Source: Branchiostoma floridae
Lineage: Eukaryota > Chordata > Leptocardii > Amphioxiformes > Branchiostomatidae
Assembly (NCBI RefSeq): GCF_000003815.2
Contig: NC_049996.1
Coordinates: 17,723,699 to 17,787,698, forward strand
Length of the DNA: 64,000 nucleotides
Direction: 5' to 3'
This document shows, piece after piece, positions 55,946-64,000 of this stretch; the first letter of the stretch is position 1, and each line of letters opens with the position of its first letter. Position numbers and translations under genes: made by a program. The notes beneath the pieces were generated by a model. It ran no database searches and had not been told where the DNA came from. It was given only the letters and a program-made list of their open reading frames with translations.

Positions 55946-56371
55946 CTACATGATTATGATGTCTGAGATGTTAGGGTAGACACAGGTCACTTTGAAATTC
56001 GGTAGCCATTTTCTGAATTTCAAGGAACTGAGTTTCTGCATGACAGTCTTAGCAAGCTTTTTTAATTCATAGGCAAATTGTTTAACCTCTGATTCAACAT
56101 TGAATGTTGTCATCAAATTATTCCTGATATTTCCAGAGCTGCCAATCATTGTTTGCAATTCCAAATGTAAATCAACCAGTGTCACTTCCTCAATCAGCAT
56201 GAATGACATTTTTAAAGACACCATATGGAAGCGACTTGAAGGACTAAGTTCTATCCATTCCTTCAAGTCGCTTCCATATGGTGTCTTTAAAAATGTCTTC
56301 TTTCTGTGCATGAAGGTTCTATGAATGTCATTCAAACCTTTATCCTCATTTTCTAAACACCATTCATTCAA
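55946..56371 (-). other. Unclassified 141-codon open frame in intron, with palindrome
   Basis: The frame is open but shows no recognised domain. Part of it (56205-56297) is a perfect hairpin, so residues on each side are forced by the reverse complement. It could be a decayed mobile-element fragment; no terminus or motif proves this. I do not call it a gene. Confidence 0.3.
56205..56297. repeat. Perfect 39-bp palindrome with 15-base loop
   Basis: Arms 56205-56243 and 56259-56297 are exact reverse complements (start GACATTTTTAAAGACACCAT; loop 56244-56258). Identity stops abruptly at the outer ends. Confidence 0.95.
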
Positions 56372-56629
56372 TTTCTCCGTTTATGTTTGTGTCTTCATAT
56401 GATTTTACCTAATTTTTCAGTGATGTAGCATCATCCCAATCATACCATGTTGTACCTACACTAGTAATATATGGTTACCCATTATATAGCTGCTTTCTAA
56501 CAAATGAACTTCCTGCTTTTTCTCATCAGCACTTTCCCATCTAGAAAGTTGATTAATCCAACTTCCTTTCAGAAATGATTTCTTAATTTGAACTCAACTT
56601 TCCCTCCCAGATCAATGGAATCACAAGAT

Positions 56630-57075
56630 CATATTACCATCATCTGTCTACATTAAACAATCATGACATCATGATTTAATTCTCACAGACATCAGCTACT
56701 AGATTTCCCTGCCATTTTTATCAGATCAGAACATCATGATTAACATTTTCCATTTCCCCTACAAATCATGACATCATGATTAATTAACACATTCCATTTC
56801 CCCTCTGAATCATGACATCATGATTAATTAATACCTTCCATTTCCCTTACAAAATCATGACATCATGATTTCATTCCCACAGACTATCAGACATCAGCTA
56901 CTACATTGTCTTGCAATCTGAGCAAATCATAACATCATGATTGATTAACACATTCTATTTCCCTGCAAGATCATGACATCGTGATTTCATTCCCACAGAC
57001 ATCAGCTACAACATTATCCTGCAATCTGAGCAAATCATGACATCATGATTAACACCTTCCATCTCCCCTGCTGAC
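56630..57075. repeat. Tandem array with ATCATGACATCATGATT core
   Basis: Around eight units of ~50-60 bp share ATCATGACATCATGATT followed by CACCTTCCATTTCCCC or by ACAGACATCAGCTAC. The core is itself near-palindromic (ATCATGA-CATC-ATGAT type). Confidence 0.85.
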
Positions 57076-57262
57076 CAACATGCATGTCAATGATAGAACA
57101 ATCCCTTACCAATGTACTGCATGATCATTATTATTGCATGATTATAATTTGCATGAATCAAATCTTTAATAGTTCCTTTCCCTGTTGGCTATCCCCATAA
57201 ATGTCCTGATCCCAGTTTCCCATGATCCTAACCGGGTGATTTACTCCAATGTTCCTCTCCAG

Positions 57263-57310
57263 TACCCTGATGAAGATGATTTGGTGGAGGATGAATCTGA
57301 CAATGGCAAT
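57263..57310 (+). CDS. MYRIP: Slac2-like exon (16 codons, acidic)
   Basis: Acceptor GTTCCTCTCCAG; donor GTAAAT. YPDEDDLVEDESDNGN, phase 0 both ends, so it could be skipped without frameshift. Confidence 0.75.
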
Positions 57311-57764
57311 GTAAATATAACACTCTTAACCCCTACTCTGCTTCTGTGCCTGCTTTTAACCCAGTATCTGCATTCAAATTCCATGTGATTTTCCCTCCCA
57401 TTGTTCTTGGCTGAGTTCACATCAGCCTCAGCAGTGGAAGGGTTAAATGTTTGTACTGTTGCACAGTAGTTTGGAGAGCACAGACGTTAGTCATGTAGGT
57501 GCTTATACTGTAGATGTGTTTATAGTGTGTTGTTGTGTGCTTGTGATAGAGTTTAGTACATTAACATTTTAGTAGTACATGTAGTTGAACTTCCGTCTGT
57601 GTAATGTAGTTCAGAAGCTGGTGCATATTTTTAGCATACAACAAAAGTGTTGACTCTGTAATAAATAAAGTAGTTTAACACAGATGAACATAGCCTGGCA
57701 TCCAAACCTATTGTAGCTAATGAGTTTCCATTTGTATAAAAAAGGCAAAAGCATACAAAGGTAG

Positions 57765-57850
57765 TCCCATAGCCTTTTCAAAAGTAGTCTCATAGCCTTT
57801 TCAAAAGTAGTCTCATAGCCTTTTTAAAGGTAGTCCCATGGCCTTTCTTG
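57765..57850 (+). repeat. 27-bp tandem repeat before an acceptor
   Basis: Four units of the form AAAAGTAGTCTCATAGCCTT run to within about 30 bp of the acceptor at 57880. Confidence 0.8.
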
Positions 57851-57880
57851 CTAAACCATGTCTGCCGCTCTCCCCCCCAG

Positions 57881-57993
57881 GACCCGTCTGACCCGCTGAA
57901 CAGGCTGCAGTCGGACGGCGTGACGAGCCCATCTGTCCGGGAGCGCGCCGCGGTGTGGGACCAGCACTGGAGACAGGAGTCCGACAAACAGAG
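57881..57993 (+). CDS. MYRIP: Slac2-like exon
   Basis: Acceptor CTCTCCCCCCCAG, donor GTTGAA (weak). DPSDPLNRLQSDGVTSPSVR, then ERAAVWDQHWRQESDKQ. Phase 0 in, phase 2 out, completed to Ser by the next exon. Without splicing the frame stops at CTGCACTAA near 58021, giving a possible short C-terminus. Confidence 0.83.
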
Positions 57994-58807
57994 GTTGAAA
58001 AAGTGTGTAACTCTGCACTAACACGCTAATGTGGGGTGGTGTACACTTGTATTTGTGTCTATGTGTAGAGTATTAAGTCATGTATAAGGCCACATTGATT
58101 TGATGTATGGATGTGAGATGGGAAGTAAAAAAAAAAGTTTGGTCACAAAAAAGTTTCCTTCAGTATGAAATCTAGGTGGTCAGGAAGGTTGAACAAATAA
58201 AAGAACACAGAGTATTGAATACCAAACAATAGATTCTTTTTTCTTTTCACATCTTCTTTGGCCTTGGAAGTCAGACATTAGTATATGCTTTCCGATATAT
58301 TTTTTTAAATTTCTGCAGCTGCTTTGTACGATAACAAGTATTGTTGAAAACTTTTTTTCATGTTTGGAAACGGATGAAAATTGATGCATGCGCGGATGTC
58401 ATCCATATAATTAAATCAACAAAAATGGAACTCTGTACCTTGATATGTATACGTTGTTACTTTGATCAACTCGCTTGAATTGTTTTTATTTTTTGTTTAT
58501 GTACCTTTATTGCTTTAGGCTTTGTTTTATTTCAGGTTCACTTCAGGTGCACAATATTATCTGTTGTTAACTGAAACAATGAACTAAAACAATAACTGGG
58601 ATTATATGGTGAAAAATCTCAACTGCTCTTACTTAGCATTGATAAACACGGATTCCAAAGTCTTGGACAGTTTCACACAAATTCATCTGACTTTGAGGAT
58701 GACGCTTAAAGTAAAAGTGCTTAAAGAAATGAAAACTTCTGTTTGAATAGTTGTAAAACTATCACAATGTTCAACATTTCATCCAACGTGCACTGCTTGT
58801 ATCACAG
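57994..58807 (+). other. Intron, AT-rich
   Basis: No exon or TE terminus is clear. AAGGCCACATTGATTTGATG near 58085 faintly resembles a family B MITE end. Confidence 0.4.
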
Positions 58808-59096
58808 TGACTCCATGCGGGTTTTAAGCCAGTGGGAGGTTGAACGAGAGAGAAAACGCCAGGAATGGAGCCCGGTCCGCCACAGTAGCCCCTCTCCCTC
58901 TGGTTGGTCCAGAGAGAGTTCTGTTTCTCCTGGGAGGAGACGTGATTGGTCAAGAGAAAGTCCCACTTCTCCTGGGAATAGATTTGATTGGTCGAGAGGA
59001 AATCCCACCTCCCCTGGGAGTAGACGTGATTGGTCCAGAGAAAGTTCCACCTCTCCTGGGAACAGACCTGGTTGGTCAAGACAAAATTCAAAATGG
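58808..59096 (+). CDS. MYRIP: Slac2-like exon with 14-residue WSRE.xTSPG repeats
   Basis: Acceptor CTTGTATCACAG; donor GTGATG (or an earlier CCTG|GTTGGT). DSMRVLSQWEVERERKRQEW is followed by four 14-residue (42-nt) units of the form WSRESPTSPGNRFD. Phase 2 in fits the preceding exon. The Ser-Pro repeats are candidate proline-directed phosphorylation sites. Confidence 0.82.
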
Positions 59097-59587
59097 GTGA
59101 TGGTGATCAGGTTACAGGGGAATGCTTCTGATTGGCTGCTTGGTTGGTGATGGTTATCGGGTTACAAGGGAAGGCCTCTGATTGGCTATATGGTTGCTTA
59201 AGGTTCAAGTTTCCATTGGTGATGGGACTTAGTTTGCACTGTTTTGTTGTAATATCAACTTTTATGGTTTCACGTTATTTTGTTACCTCTACATTTTCTT
59301 TCAGGGGACTTTTATCCTGGCTATAGCTTAATATGCAATTCATTTCACAGGTTGGGTTTTGGCCCTAATCTAAGGTGATTGGTTACTGAGTTAGTTGTTT
59401 ATTTGGTGGTTAAGTTAGTTGCATGTTTATGTATGTTTGCAAGCTTTCATGTGAGTGCACGATCAAGTACATAAGGGAGTTTACATGTATGAGTGAATGT
59501 ATGAATGATTGAGAGTGAGTGAATGTTGTTTACTGGTTTGCAATTGTTTGTTTGTTTGTTTATCCTAACGATGCCCCTTCTCCGCAG

Positions 59588-59743
59588 GTCCGACTGCTAA
59601 TGACGGCCGCCCAGTGTACTACAGCAGAAGAGTCCCGGGAAGGAGAGGCATGGTCACCAGCTTGTAACCCCGGGAACAAGAATAGTCAGGAAAAAATATT
59701 GTACAGAAAGTCTAAAATGTTCAGTATGTTGAACGCAGTGTGA
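59588..59743 (+). CDS. MYRIP: Terminal Slac2-like exon (frame uncertain)
   Basis: Acceptor CCCCTTCTCCGCAG. In phase 0, the phase left by donor 59097, it encodes ~51 residues starting VRLLMTAAQCTTAEE and stops at 59743. In phase 1 it encodes PTANDGRPVYYSRRVPGRRG, then MVTSL and stop (59665-59667). The phase 1 frame is basic, has GC-rich third positions like the rest of the gene, and ends in a class I PDZ-ligand-like TSL. Phase 1 would need a different upstream donor, such as CCTG|GTTGGT within the repeat exon near 59070. Confidence 0.65.
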   Translation, partial: VRLLMTAAQCTTAEESREGEAWSPACNPGNKNSQEKILYRKSKMFSMLNAV

Positions 59744-60691
59744 AAATCATATCCAAGTGACCGCTAGTAAGGAATTGTACTTAAAAGATAATATTGTCTT
59801 GCCAGGGAATGTATTGCATAATTGTTGCCTCATGAGAGTTGTATGATCCTTCGTGTCAAGCAGTATTAGGTAGATGGTTTAGACCTTTGCCCTCTAACCT
59901 CTATGACCTCTAGTCGCCTTGACCTTTGACATGTTGAACTCTGACCTCCCAGTCCCACAACCATTACCCTTAAGGTTACCAGTAGATGCTAACAGGGGCA
60001 AAGGGATAAAAGAGTTTCAGAATGACATTTGTCAGCAGAAAATGGTGCAATGTTGCAAAAACTTTTAGAAGAGTTAGCTGTATACTTCAATATGCAGTGC
60101 TGAATACATGTGCAGCCATCATTGTACATCTACATCTACATAATGCAGTATTGTTAAGTCATGTAGTATCATGATGAAGGACATATTACCCAGCAGATGT
60201 AAATGGCTACAGAAAATGTGTAGCAAATGATGTGTGGCAAACTTGCAAAGCAGTCCAGGAGAAAAATGTAGCAAATTAGGAGGATTCACATCTCCATATA
60301 GAACTAGAAATTGTATATTCAAAAGGTCACACCAATTTGTTTCCTTTGTTCTTATACTTTATACTTTAAGGTAACAAAAATAGGCAAAAACACAGGGCTG
60401 GAAGAGACTTTGTATCTGACCGGTTTCACTGTCAGACATTGCGTGTACCAATTTGAAAGTAAGAAAATGCAGAATTGGAAACTCAACACAAAAACAATCT
60501 GAGGGGAAGTTGATACCATAATACACAAATTTTCAGGGAATAGATACATATCTATAGCCTGATTTCAGTTTTCCTCCCAACCCTCTGTTTCCCTGTTGAC
60601 TGCCTGCTGGATTTTCCCCAGAAATGGCAGAGAAATGGAATAATCCAGAGTTCAGCACCAAGGACAGGGGAAAGGAAATGTATCTAGTTCT

Positions 60692-60880
60692 ACAGTCAAA
60701 CCTGTGCAAGTGACCACCTCTACAGAATGACCCCCTGGCCATTTTGTGACCACTTTTTGGTGGTTCCTTAGATTATTTTCCCCATTGGGAAGTATTAAGA
60801 ATCCTGCCTATAATGACCACCTGTCTACATAGTCCAGATTCTGCCACTGAGTGGTCATCTTGTACAGGTTTGACAGTAAC
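60692..60880. mobile_element. MITE family F, copy 2
   Basis: Left ACAGTCAAACCTGTGCAAGT and right ACAGGTTTGACAGTA are inverted. AAGTATTAAGAATCCTGCCT matches the copy at 34880. Confidence 0.85.
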
Positions 60881-61094
60881 GCTAGTTCACCTTTATTTGT
60901 AGGGTAACCTTTATCCGTTGTACCTAAAAACAGGATACTTAGGGATATCACGTTGATGGACCGTAGTTTCAAATTGCATTCTTTTCAATATAATGCAGTT
61001 TGTGACCACCGTCCATCGACTAGATATCATGAAATACCCTGATGTTAAATACAACAGATAAAGGTTACCCCGTGAATAAAGGTGAACTAGCGTC
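60877..61094. mobile_element. MITE family A, copy 3, abutting family F
   Basis: Ends TAACGCTAGTTCACCTTTAT and AATAAAGGTGAACTAGCGTC. It begins within a few bases of the right TIR of the family F MITE. Confidence 0.85.
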
Positions 61095-62616
61095 ACATCT
61101 GTTCATCTGATTTTGTGTTATGATGTGTCCAGGCCAATATGTATATATGTCTCCCGTAGTGACTATAATGTAATGTAGGGATGTACAGACAAGCCAGATA
61201 CTTGTATGGATATGTGCATATTTACAAGGTAAACGGGTACGACTGCAATAGAGATGGAGGTGGCGGTAGATGCATTCTGTGTCAGAAGAAGTTTAATATA
61301 TCTAGCCGGGAGCTTGAGACGCTGGTGTTGTGTTAAAGAAGTTATTGTAAGAACACTAAAGAGACTCGGATACAGCAGTCAAGATGTTGTATAGATGAGA
61401 TATACTGTAAATTCATTTAATTTCACATAATTTTTACAGTATTTTGAGTTGGTGGTTAAATCAATTCTGTAGTACAGTATGTATCAATTCGATGGAAAGT
61501 ATTATTTCAGTCAGTACTTGCCAGGATTTTGCAGTAGAAGGTCTCCACAAAAATAGAACTGCAAACATTTCAAGTGTTACAGTATTCTGAACTTGGCAAG
61601 TAATGTGCAGTGTTGTACTACATTGTCTCTATGTTCTTGGCTGTTCCATTCCAAGGGCGGGAGTGCATTGGGCTATTCTATTCTGTATATTACATTATTT
61701 TAAGCAATACCTCTGGTATTTGGGACAGGTAAATGCAATGGCTGTTAAGTAAGCATTATTTGTACATGTGGTTTTACATGTAATTGAGATTTTAATAACC
61801 CATTAAAGTTAGATGTGTTATTGTAAGTCATGCTTAGACTGTACAACAATTATTTTTTACCACTTTGATAACAGATGAATGTTTAAGTCTTTTAGAGAAT
61901 CATGAGATACGACTGTTGTTATTTTTACTTGCTATATTAAGTAAATGTCTTAAGTAATGCACTTGCTTCACTGATGGTAGTACACTTCAGCGTGAGACCC
62001 ATACCTGGCCAGCCAATCAGTTCTGTGGGATCAGAAGTGAAGCAGAAGGTATCCCACAGGAGTTTCACTGGATACAGCATCTCACAGAATGTAATGCATG
62101 TATTTATTGTTTGTTGTTAAATGTGTTTGGTTAAGTTTGACACAAAAATCTTTGGTTCACTGTACTGATATGATCATGATACCTTGCAATTGATGACTTT
62201 CTAGGACATTGTATTTGTGTCCTTTTTTTTACCAATTCCTTAACTTTGTTTAATGTTTGATTAAAATGCAGATAACAATTTTTAAAACTTTTATAAAACT
62301 TATCCAGGAAGTGGTACGCAAAACTGTTCGGAATCTTACAGTGTAGTAAATTTTCTGTTCAGTTTCCGCATTAAGAGGACGCTCATTGTCAAATTCTGTG
62401 GGCATAAATGTGTGAAGGCTCATTCAAAGCAAGCAAGTGGTTGGGGCAAAACGAGGAATAGTTTAGGGTAAACCTTGAAGTTTCCCAAGACACTGACGAA
62501 AGGTTGTCATTTGTGAAAAGTTGTGTCACTTGCAGGAACGATTTGCTTGTTTTTGATTGGCCTTCACAGAGGATGTTGGTGGTTGGCGGATCTACTGAGA
62601 CGACACATTCTGTTCT

Positions 62617-62622
62617 AATAAA
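62617..62622 (+). promoter_or_regulatory. Candidate polyadenylation signal
   Basis: AATAAA in TTCTAATAAAACATGG, followed ~18-40 bp later by a GT-rich TTTGTTTG run. It could serve the Slac2-like gene. Confidence 0.4.
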
Positions 62623-62695
62623 ACATGGAAAATGAACTGAATTTGTTTGTTTGTTTGTTTGTTTGTTTGAAGGTTTATTCATCATTAGAAGTCAA

Positions 62696-63092
62696 TACAC
62701 CTTTCTCACGCGGCGACCATGATAGATCGAAGAAGAGGTCAATGAGGCAAACAGACAAAACTTATTTCTAAAATCACGTCCCATTTAGTTTCCCCCCAAA
62801 CCACACAAATTTTCATGATATAAGATAGAATAATAAATATTACTTGAAGTGTTATGCACCGAAAGATGTAGCAATTTAGAGTAGTGTAGACTGACCCCAT
62901 GGTCCCTTAAGAGATGCAAAATAACAACATGATAATGCAAATTTTTAACGAATTTGCAGCCATTCACTTATTGGTCGATGTCCTAATTGGTAGGCTACCA
63001 TTGGTCGAACTGCTAATTATGATGGACAGTCTTTTGTTTGCCACATTGAACTCGTTTTAGATCTATCATGGCCGCCGCGTGAGAAAGGTGTA
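62696..63092. mobile_element. MITE family G, ~30-bp TIRs (~397 bp)
   Basis: Ends TACACCTTTCTCACGCGGC and GCCGCGTGAGAAAGGTGTA are inverted, extending inward to ATGATAGATC/GATCTATCAT. A TA on both ends could be TSD or terminus. Confidence 0.88.
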
Positions 63093-63431
63093 TAGGGAGG
63101 ATGTAAGGACCAGAAAAATATCTTTTAATTAAATTGCATTCTTTTTTCATAGATTTCAATAACACTGAACAACATCATTTAGTGATAAAGAAAGAATGCG
63201 GAAAAATGAATACTCTGTCTGATGCAACTTGTGCCCAGGCTATCTGTATCTTAACTTCTATATGATGTATGTCATACTGTTTATTCATTTATTTACTACT
63301 GTTTATGTTAAACATTGTAAACATGGACAATGAAGCGGTAGTATTGAATTGTTTTTATTTCTAGACTGAAGTTCCAGAGTATCAGTGATGCAGAGAAAGA
63401 AAACAGAGACAGAAGGGAAAGGCAAGCAATA

Positions 63432-63992
63432 CCTCATCATCATCATCATCATCCATCCTTTTGGGTGAGGTGGAGCAGACGAAGTTAGTCCTCCAGAACT
63501 GCTTGTCTTTCAGCGCAGAGAGTAGCCCTTGCCCTTCCAGCCCTGTTTCGGCCTCAATGAGTTCCTTAAGCCAAGGAAGTTTGTGATATAACCTCATTGC
63601 TTAAGCGTTGTGTTTGGGCGGCCGACCTTTCTCTAAGTGTCGGAGGACCACAACAAGAGTCTTCCAGCTGGTTGTTGCCACGAGCCACGTGCACCGCAAG
63701 GCACAGCGACGCTGTTTCACTTTTGTAGAGACTTTTGGTAGTGGTCCATACAACTGTTTGTAGTATGTTTCCGCCATGGTCTGTTGTAGACTACACGAAG
63801 CATCCTCGTATATGTGCCATTGAGTTTTTGGGATTGTGACCTGGTCATAAGCCATGATTCAGATCCGTACAAAAGAATTGTTTCAATACATGTCTGAAAG
63901 AGTTTTGTCTTGGTTTGTTTTCTGATGGGAGATTTCCAAACTCTGTGTAATGAGTGAAGGGCACTCCATGCCAAGGCTATCCTAACATTCAT
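63432..63992 (-). mobile_element. Decayed RTE-like LINE 3' part
   Basis: On the minus strand one frame reads KTKLFQTCIETILLYGSESW, a LINE RT thumb-type block. A shift of frame continues LYGPLPKVSTKVKQRR to LEKGRPPKHNA, and a third holds LLSALKDKQFWRTNF. The element is broken by frameshifts and ends in a CAT trinucleotide run at ~63435-63452, as RTE elements often end in microsatellites. It continues beyond the right edge. Confidence 0.75.
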
Positions 63993-64000
63993 ATCATGAC

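Larger units (their letters stand above)
30468..59743 (+). other. MYRIP: Gene span: Slac2 / MYRIP-melanophilin-like Rab effector
   Basis: Family role (established): Slac2 proteins bind Rab27-GTP on secretory granules or melanosomes through an N-terminal SHD1/zinc finger/SHD2 module and recruit myosin Va or VIIa and actin. Here the zinc finger and SHD2 are encoded by exons at 30468, 31418 and 33824. A Ser/acidic tail with short coiled-coil exons follows to ~59.7 kb. Splice phases agree at all visible junctions except the one interrupted by the 48.2-kb gap and the last. The initiator exon and SHD1 helix were not found upstream. An alternative first exon at 37661 joins in the same phase as exon 33824. 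One invertebrate gene probably corresponds to both vertebrate MYRIP and MLPH, so the symbol marks the family and not strict orthology. Confidence 0.85.
59744..62640 (+). other. Probable 3' UTR / downstream region
   Basis: No exon follows. Two MITEs lie at 60692-61094. An AATAAA at 62617 is the best polyadenylation signal. Whether one UTR reaches that far cannot be decided from the sequence. Confidence 0.4.

Overview
The window looks like an invertebrate deuterostome nuclear genome, most likely an amphioxus (Branchiostoma). The reasons are GC-rich small exons in AT-rich introns, very dense short inverted-repeat transposons, LINE 3' ends of several kinds, a tRNA-derived SINE and a tyrosine-recombinase retrotransposon. 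The species assignment is inference. Two 100-N assembly gaps are present (48218-48317 and 52906-53005).

Layout. Positions 1-5274 hold a minus-strand DIRS/Ngaro-type retrotransposon with three open ORFs (gag-like, RT/RNase H, tyrosine recombinase) and a 114-bp perfect direct repeat. Positions 5275-30467 contain no host exon I can support. This stretch is a mosaic of MITEs (at least seven families, several with clear TIRs or TSDs), LINE 3' fragments, a SINE, a large inverted duplication with arms of about 0.4 kb, and many local tandem duplications with units of roughly 60-360 bp.

From 30468 to about 59.7 kb lies one multi-exon plus-strand gene. Its first visible exons encode a Rab27-binding module: a FYVE-like zinc finger with eight cysteines split over two exons, then the SHD2-type block ending in RFKRFGSAKV. 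This identifies a Slac2 / MYRIP-melanophilin family Rab-to-myosin adaptor. About 22 further exons, whose splice phases agree from one to the next, encode an acidic, coiled-coil-prone tail. The 5' exon with the initiator and the SHD1 helix was not found. A very large exon (37661-40826, about 1055 codons) starts with its own ATG after an in-frame stop and ends in the same splice phase as the zinc-finger exon. It therefore looks like an alternative first exon giving an isoform without the Rab-binding domain.

The most unusual feature is that exon/intron boundaries of this gene are repeatedly duplicated in tandem into the adjacent intron. This happens at 30547-31212, 44441-44528, 45218-45400, 47586-48217 and 51448-52330, with spacings mostly 100-145 bp. 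Two copies at 48 kb have gained an acceptor-like tract and look like nascent 49-nt frameshifting exons. Past the gene are a long 3' region with abutting MITEs, a 0.4-kb MITE with long TIRs, and a decayed minus-strand LINE of RTE type at the right edge.
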